A stretch of DNA of 45,021 nt from Deltaproteobacteria bacterium HGW-Deltaproteobacteria-22. GTDB lineage: Bacteria; Myxococcota_A; Polyangia; HGW-17. Location: assembly GCA_002841825.1 (NCBI GenBank), contig PHAZ01000015.1, forward strand, positions 1 to 45,021. The letters run 5' to 3'. The position numbers and the translations under genes were made by a program. This document shows, piece after piece, positions 12,304-21,467 of the stretch. Position 1 is the first letter of the stretch. Every line of letters begins with the position of its first letter. The notes under the pieces were generated by a model. The model made no database searches. It saw only the letters and a list, made by a program, of their open reading frames with translations, and had not been told where the DNA came from.

Positions 12304-13875
12304 ATGCTGACCGTTCTCTTGTCCATCCTGGTGCTCGTGGCCTTCGCAGGCACCTTCTGGTTCTTCTACCGGCAGACCGCCGGACAGGCTGGCCGTGCCA
12401 TCGAGGAGGCTGCCGCCCGTTCCAGGGAGTTGCGCGAGGAGGCCCGCCGCCGAAGCGAGGAAGTTCAACTCAAGGCTCGCGACGAGGTCGCCCAGGTCCG
12501 CCTGGATTCCCGCCGCCAGCTCGAGGAACAGGCCCGTGAACAGGAAGAGGAGATGAACGAGCAGGAGCTCGCCCTCGAGCGCGAATCAGCCCGGGTGGAG
12601 ACGTCCACTGAGGAACTCAAAGCCCGGGAAGCCGACCTTTCCAACCGCTTCTCGGTGCTCTCCAAGCGCAACAACACCATCGCGGAGCTCAAGAACCAGA
12701 AGCGCGAGCTCCAGGCCCAGATTCCGCCCGCACTCGAGACCGCCGCAAAGCTCTCCCGGCAGGAGATGCGCGATCAGATCTATCAGCAGATGGTGGATGC
12801 GGCTGAAAACCAGGCGCAGGAAAACCTCCGGCTATGGGAGCAGATCCCGGAGTCCGACTTCATTCCCAAAGCCAAACGCATCATGGGCATCGCGATGGAA
12901 CGCCTGTCGCGCACCGAGGTTCAGGAACGACCCGCCAACTCGGTGACGCTCTCGATGTCCCAATATCAGCACATCCTGAAATTGTGCGGCGGCACCATCG
13001 AGAAACTTTCGGAACTATTCAAGATTCCGGTGTTCGCCCAGGTCGCCGAAGACGCCGTGATCCGCTTCGACACCATCGACGCGGTGAATCGCGAAATCGC
13101 CCGCCGCGTGCTCGAAAAGACCATTGAAAACAGCCGGCAGATCACCACCTGGGAGACCCTGGCAGACCTGTGGCAGAAGAAGAACGCCGAGATGGAAAAC
13201 GAGATCACCGGCTATGGGCGCAAGGCCTTCAAACTGGCTGGTCTCAAGCCCAAGGCCCATAAAGAGATCATCCAGCTTCTTGGACGCCTCTTCTTCCGCA
13301 CCTCCTACACCCAGAACCAGTGGCTCCACACGATCGAGGCTGCCCAGCTTGCCGGCCTGATCGCCGCCGAGATGCATCTCGACGTCGAGCTTGCCCGCCG
13401 CGCAGCGCTCCTGCACGACATCGGCAAGGCCCTCACCCACGAGGTCGAGGGTTCCCACGCCGTCATCGGCTGTGAGCTTGCCGCCCAGTATGGTGAAGAG
13501 TCGGTGGTGGTCAACGCCATCGGCGCCCATCACGGCGAGGTCGGGAACGAGTCGATCTACGCGAGCCTGGTGATGGCAGCCGACGCCATGAGCGGTGGAA
13601 GGCCGGGAGCCCGCCGCGAACAAATCGAGACCTACTTCGACCGGATCAATGATCTGGAGCGTGCGGCGAGAGCCTTCCCCGGCATCCAGGAGGTCTTTGC
13701 CGTCCAAGCCGGCCGCGAGCTTCGCGTGCAGGTCGATTCCCAGCGGCTCGACGACGAGCGAACCATGGCGCTGGCCGCCGACATCTCAAGGAAGATTTCC
13801 CAGGAAGTTACCTTCCCCGGCCAGGTGAAGGTCACGGTGATCCGCACCTTCACTGCCCAGGAGATCGCCCGATGA
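12304..13875 (+). CDS. RNase Y-like protein: N-terminal TM, long coiled coil, degenerate KH-like region, HD domain
   Basis: HD motif LLHDIGKALTHEVEGSHAVIGCELAAQYGEESVVVNAIGAHHGE, PGARREQIETY and PGQVKVTVIRTFTAQEIAR match RNase Y. The KH GxxG loop is not conserved (QHILKLCGGTIEKL). Confidence 0.85.
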   Translation: MLTVLLSILVLVAFAGTFWFFYRQTAGQAGRAIEEAAARSRELREEARRRSEEVQLKARDEVAQVRLDSRRQLEEQAREQEEEMNEQELALERESARVETSTEELKAREADLSNRFSVLSKRNNTIAELKNQKRELQAQIPPALETAAKLSRQEMRDQIYQQMVDAAENQAQENLRLWEQIPESDFIPKAKRIMGIAMERLSRTEVQERPANSVTLSMSQYQHILKLCGGTIEKLSELFKIPVFAQVAEDAVIRFDTIDAVNREIARRVLEKTIENSRQITTWETLADLWQKKNAEMENEITGYGRKAFKLAGLKPKAHKEIIQLLGRLFFRTSYTQNQWLHTIEAAQLAGLIAAEMHLDVELARRAALLHDIGKALTHEVEGSHAVIGCELAAQYGEESVVVNAIGAHHGEVGNESIYASLVMAADAMSGGRPGARREQIETYFDRINDLERAARAFPGIQEVFAVQAGRELRVQVDSQRLDDERTMALAADISRKISQEVTFPGQVKVTVIRTFTAQEIAR

Positions 13876-14405
13876 AGGCTGGCCGCTTCACTGGAAAAGC
13901 TGCTCTGGACAGCCGTATGGACGTGCCTCGCATCCTTCTTGCCGTCTCGGGCTTGTACCTTCTGGTGGTGCTCGGACAACTCATGGCACGCGTCCTGGGC
14001 TATGTACGCCACCAGACCTGGGACATCACCGACGAGGAATGGATCTGCCGGGAGAAGACCACGATGCTGGGCATCTCAATCTCCAGCCGAACGATGCGCT
14101 TCCCCGCCGGCAGCGTGGTGTTCCACTCTTCCGGTACGCTGGGGGATCCGGTGCTGCTGCTCACGGGCGCCTTCTGGTTGTTCGGTCTGATCGTATGGGG
14201 CGTTTTCCGCATCCACACGGGCATCCTGACCGGCGCACCGCTGTGGATTTTCTCCGGCGGCCTGCTCATTCTGTCCGGATTGATCGTCGACGTTGGTTGT
14301 TTCCTTCTGCACCAGCGCCTGTTCTCAAGTCAGGCCCTGCAGATAGGACTTCTCGACGGAAGCATCCATACAGTGCGGGATCCGGATCCTTCCGACTCCT
14401 TCTGA
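13872..14405 (+). CDS. Uncharacterised membrane protein (about 3 TM)
   Basis: ATGA overlap with the upstream gene; hydrophobic segments ILLAVSGLYLLVVLGQLMARVLGY, VLLLTGAFWLFGLIVWGVF, LWIFSGGLLILSGLIVDVGCFLL. Confidence 0.7.
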   Translation: MKAGRFTGKAALDSRMDVPRILLAVSGLYLLVVLGQLMARVLGYVRHQTWDITDEEWICREKTTMLGISISSRTMRFPAGSVVFHSSGTLGDPVLLLTGAFWLFGLIVWGVFRIHTGILTGAPLWIFSGGLLILSGLIVDVGCFLLHQRLFSSQALQIGLLDGSIHTVRDPDPSDSF

Positions 14406-14441
14406 AATCCCCTTTTCCGCAATTCTTGCCGCATTCAACAG

Positions 14442-14470
14442 TTGACGAGTGGGGAAAAAAAACTTACGGT
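14442..14470 (+). promoter_or_regulatory. Candidate sigma70-like promoter
   Basis: TTGACG (14442-14447), 17-nt spacer, TACGGT (14465-14470), about 60 nt upstream of the ATG at 14529. Visual match only. Confidence 0.35.
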
Positions 14471-14528
14471 TGCGCCCCGGGAAAGGTCTCGTCCATGTTA
14501 TCGACCCGTCCCCGTAGAGGAGAAACAG

Positions 14529-14954
14529 ATGTTGGACATGGCATTTGTCGAGGAGATCATTCCAGTCCTGATTGCTGAAAGCAGCCACCCGACGGTCAAG
14601 GGAATCACCCTGGCGGTCGTCTCCCAGCTCGGCTTGCGCGGACGCGCCGCCGTGGCCGCAGAGCACCGCATCCGTCCGCTGGTCATTGACGCCATCAAGG
14701 AGACTTTTGGTGATGACGAGTTCGAGGACGAGGAAGAAGAGGACGAATTCGGCGACGGCGAGGACGAGTTCGGCTATGAAAGCTTTGAAGAGGACGACGA
14801 CGACTTCGGCTACGACGACGACGATGATGATGAGACAGACGACGGCTATTTCATCGACGACGAGGAAGAAGACGACCTCGATCCAGGCTCGGATGACGAA
14901 GATGACGATTTTGACGACATGGACGGCTACGATGACGACGACGACGATGAATAA
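14529..14954 (+). CDS. Small protein with extremely acidic Asp/Glu-rich C-terminal half
   Basis: RBS-like AGAGGAGA just upstream of ATG 14529; ~60 aa ordered N-terminus (MLDMAFVEEIIPVLIAESSHPTVKGITLAVVSQLGLRGRAAVAAEHRIRPLVIDAIKETFG) then ~80 aa dominated by D/E/Y/F/G. Confidence 0.7.
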   Translation: MLDMAFVEEIIPVLIAESSHPTVKGITLAVVSQLGLRGRAAVAAEHRIRPLVIDAIKETFGDDEFEDEEEEDEFGDGEDEFGYESFEEDDDDFGYDDDDDDETDDGYFIDDEEEDDLDPGSDDEDDDFDDMDGYDDDDDDE

Positions 14955-15003
14955 CTGATCCTTCGCCCCTTCTCCCGTAGTCCGCTTTCAGGATGGAAAC
15001 AAC

Positions 15004-17781
15004 ATGAAAACCAGTCCCGGGGACAATACGTCCTGCATCCGGATTGTCGGAGCCCGGCAGCACAACCTCAAGAACATCTCGCTGGATCTCCCCCACAAGC
15101 GCCTGGTGGTGATCTGTGGACCATCTGGATCGGGCAAGAGCACGCTGGCCTTCGACATCATCTACGCCGAAGGACAGCGGCGCTATGTGGAGAGCCTGTC
15201 GGCTTACGCCAGGCAGTTCCTTCCACAACTGGACAAACCTCAGGTCGAGCGCATCGAGGGCCTGTCCCCCGCCATCTCCATCGACCAGCAGAACTCCTCG
15301 CACAATCCACGTTCCACGGTCGGCACGGTGACCGAGATTCACGACTTTCTGCGTGTGTTCTTCTCCCGCCTGGGCACGGCGCGCTGCATCCACTGCCGCA
15401 CACCGCTGGTCACACAGACCAGGGAGGAGTTGACGGACCGACTGATCGCCACCGGTCGCGGGCGCATGTTGTATCTGCTCGCTCCGTTGGCACGCCAACT
15501 CAAGGGCACACATGCTGAGTTGATGGAGAAATGCCGGCGGGAAGGTTTTTCCCGTGTACGCATCGATGGGGCCATCCTCGAGCTCGATCCCGTTCCACAA
15601 CTGAAGAAGACGTTCAAGCACGACATCGACCTGGTCATCGACCGCCTCGATCCCGGCCGGGTTTCCCGCTCCCGCGTATCGGGCTCCATCGAGCTGGCAT
15701 TGCGGTGGGGTCAGGAGACCTTCGTTGTCAGCGATCCCGCTGGCGGCGAGCGTCTGGTTTCCACCCAGGCACGCTGCCTGGAACACGACTTTTCCGCGCC
15801 GTCCCTCTCCCCGCAGTTGTTCTCTTTCAACAGTCCCCTGGGCTACTGCAACACCTGCTATGGCCTGGGCACCGTGAGTTTCCTCTCGCCGCGACTGATC
15901 GCCCCCAATCCGCAGTTGTCGCTGCAGCAGCGGGCCATCGCCCCCCTGCCGGAAAACTGGTGGACGCGCCAAAAGGAGAGCTTCGGGCAGGTCATGAAAC
16001 GCTACAACTTCACCACCGGAACACCGCTGGGTGAGCTCACGGAGGAGGCCTCCTCCGTTCTGTTCCAGGGCGATCAACGGCTGGGCTGGTCGGGTGTGAT
16101 CACCCTTCTCGAGCACAGCGCCCGGTATGGCGGCGCCTTCGCGGAGAGCCTCTCAGGGTACAAGGAGACCCGTCCCTGCCCAGCCTGTGGAGGGGGACGA
16201 CTGAACCCGGTGGCCGCTGCGGTGGTAGTCCGCGACAAGAGCCTGGTGGACGTCGAAAACCTGCCCGCAGAGGCAGCCCTGGCATGGTTCTCCAACCTGC
16301 GGTTCTCCGATACCGAGGCCCCCGTGGGCGACCCGCTCGTGGAGGAAATCGCTTACCGGCTTCGCTTTTTGTGCGAGGTCGGGCTGGGATACATCCACCT
16401 GAACCGCACCGTGTTCACACTCTCGGGCGGCGAGTCCCAGCGAATCCGGCTGGCTGGCCAGCTCGGCAGCGGGCTTGTGGGGGTGACCTATGTCCTCGAC
16501 GAGCCCAGCGTCGGCCTTCACCCCCAGGATCACCAGCGGCTCCTGGGAACACTGATGCAGTTGCGCGACAGGGGCAACTCGGTGATCGTCGTGGAGCACG
16601 ATCCGGGAACCATCCACGCCGCCGATCATGTCGTCGAACTTGGCCCGGGTTCGGGTCGCTACGGCGGCGAGCTCTCCTTCGAAGGCACCGTGAATGAGTT
16701 GATGAAGGCCGATACACTCACGGCCCGCTACCTGCGTGGCGAATGTTTCGGCGTCGCGCGGATGCAGCGACCGGTCCCCGAGTCCTTCATCCGGCTACTC
16801 GGAGTGACCACCCACAACCTGAAGAATGTTGATTTCTCCATGCCACTGGGTCGGCTCGTCTGCGTCACGGGCGTCTCGGGCTCGGGCAAGAGTTCGCTGG
16901 TGGTGGACACGCTCTACAAACACCTGGCGCTTCGACTGGGCCTCGGCGTGGAGAATCCCGGTCAACTCACCGGTATGGAAAACGCCGCGGCCGTGACGCG
17001 CGTCGTGCTCATCGACCAATCCCCGATTGGCCGCACCCCGCGCTCGAATCCGGCCACCTACACCAAAATATTCGACGAGATCCGTGGCATCTTCGCCGGG
17101 CTTCCGGAATCCCAAGTACGCGGATGGGCACCCGGCCGATTCAGTTTCAACGTGCGTGGCGGCCGCTGCGACAAGTGCGACGGCGACGGCCAGATCCGCA
17201 TCGAGATGCACTTTCTGCCCGACGTGTTCATCACCTGCGAGGCCTGCGGAGGCCTGCGCTACAATCAAAGCACCCTCGAGGTGAAGTTCAAAGGACGCAA
17301 CATCGCGCAGGTGCTGCAAATGACCGTGGGTGAGGCCATGGACGTGTTTTCCGCTCACCCGTCGCTGATGCGCAAACTGAAGGTGCTCTCGGACGTGGGC
17401 CTGGACTACCTCCAGCTCGGGCAGTCCGCGACCACGCTCTCCGGCGGGGAAGCACAGCGGCTGAAGATCTCGCGCGAGCTCGGCAAGCGTGATCTGCCAG
17501 GCACGATCTACATCCTTGACGAGCCCACCACCGGGCTTCACATGCAGGAGGTAGGCATGCTCATCGATGTGCTGCACCAGTTGGTGGAACGGCAGGCCAC
17601 CGTCATGCTCATCGAACACAACCTCGAGGTCATCGCCTCGGCCGACCACGTCATCGATCTGGGCCCCGCCGGCGGCGCCGCCGGGGGATACATCCTCGCC
17701 GCGGGGTCCCCCTCCGAGATCATGTCCAACCCCGACTCGATCACCGGGCGCTGGCTGGCGGATCGCGAACACCGCAAATAA
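15004..17781 (+). CDS. uvrA: Excinuclease ABC subunit A
   Basis: 925 aa; two Walker A motifs (GPSGSGKSTLAFD, GVSGSGKSSLVVD), ABC signatures (LSGGESQRIRLA, LSGGEAQRLKIS), zinc-finger pairs (CNTC...CPAC; CDKC...CEAC). Confidence 0.97.
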   Translation: MKTSPGDNTSCIRIVGARQHNLKNISLDLPHKRLVVICGPSGSGKSTLAFDIIYAEGQRRYVESLSAYARQFLPQLDKPQVERIEGLSPAISIDQQNSSHNPRSTVGTVTEIHDFLRVFFSRLGTARCIHCRTPLVTQTREELTDRLIATGRGRMLYLLAPLARQLKGTHAELMEKCRREGFSRVRIDGAILELDPVPQLKKTFKHDIDLVIDRLDPGRVSRSRVSGSIELALRWGQETFVVSDPAGGERLVSTQARCLEHDFSAPSLSPQLFSFNSPLGYCNTCYGLGTVSFLSPRLIAPNPQLSLQQRAIAPLPENWWTRQKESFGQVMKRYNFTTGTPLGELTEEASSVLFQGDQRLGWSGVITLLEHSARYGGAFAESLSGYKETRPCPACGGGRLNPVAAAVVVRDKSLVDVENLPAEAALAWFSNLRFSDTEAPVGDPLVEEIAYRLRFLCEVGLGYIHLNRTVFTLSGGESQRIRLAGQLGSGLVGVTYVLDEPSVGLHPQDHQRLLGTLMQLRDRGNSVIVVEHDPGTIHAADHVVELGPGSGRYGGELSFEGTVNELMKADTLTARYLRGECFGVARMQRPVPESFIRLLGVTTHNLKNVDFSMPLGRLVCVTGVSGSGKSSLVVDTLYKHLALRLGLGVENPGQLTGMENAAAVTRVVLIDQSPIGRTPRSNPATYTKIFDEIRGIFAGLPESQVRGWAPGRFSFNVRGGRCDKCDGDGQIRIEMHFLPDVFITCEACGGLRYNQSTLEVKFKGRNIAQVLQMTVGEAMDVFSAHPSLMRKLKVLSDVGLDYLQLGQSATTLSGGEAQRLKISRELGKRDLPGTIYILDEPTTGLHMQEVGMLIDVLHQLVERQATVMLIEHNLEVIASADHVIDLGPAGGAAGGYILAAGSPSEIMSNPDSITGRWLADREHRK

Positions 17782-17871
17782 AGCCAGAAATCAAACTGCA
17801 GAACACGCAGAAGAACAGATTGTGTTTGAATGTGAAAAATCCTGCAACCGCTGTTTCGCGGACTCGATAAT

Positions 17872-18279
17872 ATGAGCATGGACGACTCCCCCAACTTCGA
17901 CAGGATCCGGCTGGGCCAACTCGGCGAGGATCGCGCCGTCGCGCTGTATCGAGACTGGGGCTATGAGATCATCGCCCGCAACGACTCCTTCCCTCAACTC
18001 GGCGAACTGGACTTTGTGGCCCGAAAGGACGGACTGATCGCCTTTGTGGAGGTGCGCACTCGCGCCACGGACTCGGGCGGACACCCGCTGGAGTCGATCA
18101 CCCCGGCCAAGCGCTCAAAGATCATCCGTGCCGCGATCCTTTTCTGGGACCGCATGGACCAGACCGAGCGCGTGTCGGTCGAGGAGCTCCGTTTCGATGT
18201 GGTCGCCGTAGAAGAACGGCGCTACGGACTGGCGATCACGCCAGTGTTCGGAGCGTTCGAGATGGATCGCGTATGGTGA
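17872..18279 (+). CDS. yraN: YraN/UPF0102 family predicted endonuclease
   Basis: 135 aa; LGQLGEDRAVALYRDWGYEIIARNDSFPQLGELDFVARKDGLIAFVEVRTR. Confidence 0.85.
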   Translation: MSMDDSPNFDRIRLGQLGEDRAVALYRDWGYEIIARNDSFPQLGELDFVARKDGLIAFVEVRTRATDSGGHPLESITPAKRSKIIRAAILFWDRMDQTERVSVEELRFDVVAVEERRYGLAITPVFGAFEMDRVW

Positions 18280-18398
18280 CAGCACCTCCGGACGAACCGG
18301 TGTCGCAGGTGAAATCTCGCTGTACTCCGACCTTTTTCAATGACATAACAGGCCATGCAGAGAGCATCCCACCAGCATCCGGGTTTCGTGTTTTCCCC

Positions 18399-18986
18399 AT
18401 GAGATGGAGGTCCTATTTCCTCGCCACGACGACCATTCTCCTGCTCCGGACCGTGGATCTGTTCCTCACCTGGGTCTATACGCCGGACCTTGAACATGAG
18501 TGGAATCCCATCATCTCGTTTCTGGGTATTTCCTGGCCCGGTTTCATCCTCTCCCAGGTGCTCGTCTTCAGTTTCATCGCCGGCTCGATGTTATTCTATT
18601 TCAGGAGGGAGCCGACCGTTTCGGCACCCAACGGCCTCTCCTTCCAGGATTTCACTTACTTCTATTTCTTCGGTGAGCTCAGGCCCTGGAGACGGCGTTT
18701 TCTCAGTTTCCCGCACAGACTTCGCCCCCATCTGGTCTTCAACGGGTTTTTAATGATGACCATGTCCATGATCGTCTCCACCTTTGCGATCGTGAACAAT
18801 CTTCTGCTGATCGCCGGGGTGCAACGCTATGTCCTTTTTCTGGGCTCGCACTACCGGATTTTTTTCCCCGCCTTCTTCATCACGGCGGGACTGGGATCCA
18901 GTGATGGCCCCCGCAGACCGACCCCGCCCCTGCCGTGGAAAACGACCGGCACGGATCTCAGCGGGGAAGCTCTGGCATCCACGTAG
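18399..18986 (+). CDS. Uncharacterised multi-pass membrane protein
   Basis: Hydrophobic segments (YFLATTTILLLRTVDLFLTWVY; WPGFILSQVLVFSFIAGSMLFYF; NGFLMMTMSMIVSTFAIVNNLLLIAG). Start is uncertain; the ORF track extends to 18273. Confidence 0.55.
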   Translation: MRWRSYFLATTTILLLRTVDLFLTWVYTPDLEHEWNPIISFLGISWPGFILSQVLVFSFIAGSMLFYFRREPTVSAPNGLSFQDFTYFYFFGELRPWRRRFLSFPHRLRPHLVFNGFLMMTMSMIVSTFAIVNNLLLIAGVQRYVLFLGSHYRIFFPAFFITAGLGSSDGPRRPTPPLPWKTTGTDLSGEALAST

Positions 18987-19818
18987 GCGGAGCAAAGAAA
19001 TCAGCATCACCGAAGATCGGCGAGGACCACGTGAGGCGGGAAGCGTGCAGAAGCATCGGACCCGATCCGGTGGCCTCACCGACCGGATACCAGGGGTCTC
19101 CCTGAATCGGCGCGCCCAGGTGTGCCAGGTGCACGCGGATCTGGTGCGTGCGGCCTGTGTGCAGGCGCAGTCGGACCAACTGGCGGTCCTCGGGCAGCGG
19201 CATGACGTCGAGGATCTGGGTGCGTGCCGGGCGGCCGTCATCGCGAACCACAAAGCGCTGGGGTCGGTCCGGGTGCGGACCGATGGGAAGATCGATCATC
19301 GTCGTTCCCAGATCGCAGCGCCGCGTCATGGCGACATAGATCTTGGCGCAGGCGTCCGAACGAAGCAGTTCCTCGAAACCCGACAGGATCTTCGGATCCC
19401 TTGCGAAGGGCAACAACCCCGAAGTGTGAAAATCCAGCCGCGAGACGATCCAGAGTTGACCCAGGAACTTCTGCAGCTCGTTGACCAACGAGTGATCACC
19501 CAGGGCCGTGGGGGCCGTGGCCCAGCCCGCGGGCTTGTTCACGACAACATAGCGCGGCTCCTGGGCAAGAATCCAGTCACGAATGTCACCATCGCCCGGG
19601 GAAGACTCCGGCAACAAAAAGGGAGCCTTCACCACGGAGCCCGCATGGACAAGCCGGGAGGCCACCTTCACCCGCTGGCGGTCGACGAACACGGCACCTG
19701 CCTCGATGAGCTTGCGCGCGAAGCGACGCGACACGCGCGAAGCCATGATCTGGTCCAGCCTCAGGCCTGCGAGCTGGCCGGCGACGTGAATCTCGAAAAA
19801 ATTCTCGTTGTCCTTCAT
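18958..19818 (-). CDS. RluA/RluD-family RNA pseudouridine synthase
   Basis: N-terminal S4-like part, catalytic-type SRLDFHTSGLL, VRLRLHTGRTHQIRVHLAHLGAPIQGDPWY. Start chosen at MKDNENF (ATGA overlap with the upstream gene). Confidence 0.88.
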   Translation of the reverse strand: MKDNENFFEIHVAGQLAGLRLDQIMASRVSRRFARKLIEAGAVFVDRQRVKVASRLVHAGSVVKAPFLLPESSPGDGDIRDWILAQEPRYVVVNKPAGWATAPTALGDHSLVNELQKFLGQLWIVSRLDFHTSGLLPFARDPKILSGFEELLRSDACAKIYVAMTRRCDLGTTMIDLPIGPHPDRPQRFVVRDDGRPARTQILDVMPLPEDRQLVRLRLHTGRTHQIRVHLAHLGAPIQGDPWYPVGEATGSGPMLLHASRLTWSSPIFGDADFFAPPTWMPELPR

Positions 19819-21467
19819 TTGCGTTTCTGCCGGGTCGAGCCAAAAAAGTATTTGATGAACATCAGGCCACAGAGGGCCGCAACGGAGAACAGCACCGCGG
19901 CGCGGGAGTCCTCTCCACGATCCTCGAAGCGCCAGCCCGACCACAGGAAGAACAAGCCAAGCGATGCGAAGATGCCCTCGTGAACCCATGCGTGAGCGGT
20001 CTTGACGAAGTACTCAGCGTCAGCCAGCCGCAGCTCGATCTCGCCGTAGGTCAGGCGGGAGAGGACGCTGCGAAGCTCCGAGGGCAGTGCCAGCGCGTTC
20101 TTGGCAAGCTCGCGCATGGCCTGAAGGGCCAGCGACGAGGGGTCCAGTCCGTAGGAAATCGAGAATCGCCGAAGGTGCGGCAGGAAGACCTCCATCACAT
20201 CGAGCTCGGGGGCCATCACGGTGACCAGCCCCAGAATCTGCAGCAGGGTGCGCTCGAGCATGACCCACTCCCGCGGGATGTGGAACGAGGCGGCGATGTC
20301 CTTGAGGCTGATGTTCATGCCCTTCAGATCCTGAAGGTTCTTCAGCCCGGAGTCCGCGGAGAAACGAAGGTTCCCGAGCCGCAGGTTCTCGATGCCGATC
20401 TTCTCCTGGAACTGGTCATGGAAGTATGCCACCACACGGTCGTACACACGCGGGTCGGCGCTGGTCGGGATGAAGCCCATCTTGCGCATGGCCGCCACCA
20501 AACCGGCGGTGTCCTTGCGCACTCCAGCCTGTACGAAGGCGACCATGCCCTCACGCATGCGGTCGGAAATGGCCGAGCAGGCGCCGAAATCCATGAAGCA
20601 CAACCTCGGGCCTGGCTGAACCCAGACGTTCCCCGGATGAGGATCGGCGTGGTAAAAGCCGTGCTCGAAGAACATCGCGGCGTAGGTCTCCACCAGAAGC
20701 GACGCGGCCTCCTCGGGATTGACTCCGATCTCCTTCAAACCGGCGACCTGGTTGATCTTTACGCCTTCAACATACTCGGTGACAAGCACCTTCGAGGTGC
20801 ACCAATCAAGCACAGGCTCAGGTGCGGTCACCGTTGAGCTGCCTGCGAAGTTCGCCCGAAACCGCTGGAGACTCTCGAGCTCCAGGGTGAAGTCTACCTC
20901 CTGCTCAAGGATCGTCTTGAGCTCCTCATAGATGCGCACAAGCTCGGGATTGGGAAAGAACCACCCGATCAGGCGGACAATGACATAAAAGGCCCGCATG
21001 TCCTGCGCAAACACCTTTTCGATGCCCGGATACTGGATCTTCACCGCCACGAGGCGGCCGTCGTGAAGCCGGCAACGATGCACCTGCCCCACGGAGGCCG
21101 CCGCAATCGGCCTTTCCTCGAGCTCGGCGAGGACCTCCTCGGGCGGGCGTTTCCACTGCTCGGCCAGTCGCGTGCGCATGAGGTCCGTTGACACCGGATC
21201 CACCTGGTCCTGCAGGGCTGCAAACTCTTCGCGGAAGGCCGGGGGCAGCACGGTGGCCATGATCGAGATCAACTGCCCCACCTTGATGTACAGCCCTCTC
21301 TGTTCCATGAACAATTGTCGCAGCCGAGATGCCGTGCGCCTGTGCAGTTGCTCGAGGTTTTCTGCCGAGTCCGCCGTGCGCCGGCCGCGTGCGAGCGCGA
21401 TGCGATAGCGGATCAGGATCCAGAACACGACCCAGAGGGCCCGCCAGGATCGCCAGGTAAGCTTCAT
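19815..21467 (-). CDS. ABC1/UbiB (AarF) family atypical kinase, C-terminal hydrophobic segments
   Basis: KVGQLISIMATVLPPAFREEFAALQDQV, PIAAASVGQVHRCRLHDGRLVAVKIQYPGIEK, FYHADPHPGNVWV, LCFMDFGACSAIS. Confidence 0.9.
   Translation of the reverse strand: MKLTWRSWRALWVVFWILIRYRIALARGRRTADSAENLEQLHRRTASRLRQLFMEQRGLYIKVGQLISIMATVLPPAFREEFAALQDQVDPVSTDLMRTRLAEQWKRPPEEVLAELEERPIAAASVGQVHRCRLHDGRLVAVKIQYPGIEKVFAQDMRAFYVIVRLIGWFFPNPELVRIYEELKTILEQEVDFTLELESLQRFRANFAGSSTVTAPEPVLDWCTSKVLVTEYVEGVKINQVAGLKEIGVNPEEAASLLVETYAAMFFEHGFYHADPHPGNVWVQPGPRLCFMDFGACSAISDRMREGMVAFVQAGVRKDTAGLVAAMRKMGFIPTSADPRVYDRVVAYFHDQFQEKIGIENLRLGNLRFSADSGLKNLQDLKGMNISLKDIAASFHIPREWVMLERTLLQILGLVTVMAPELDVMEVFLPHLRRFSISYGLDPSSLALQAMRELAKNALALPSELRSVLSRLTYGEIELRLADAEYFVKTAHAWVHEGIFASLGLFFLWSGWRFEDRGEDSRAAVLFSVAALCGLMFIKYFFGSTRQKRK

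Noticed and set aside
17782-17871. Possible terminator after uvrA
   Set aside because: Only a 4-bp stem (ccgc...gcgg) without a T-tract; not supportable.
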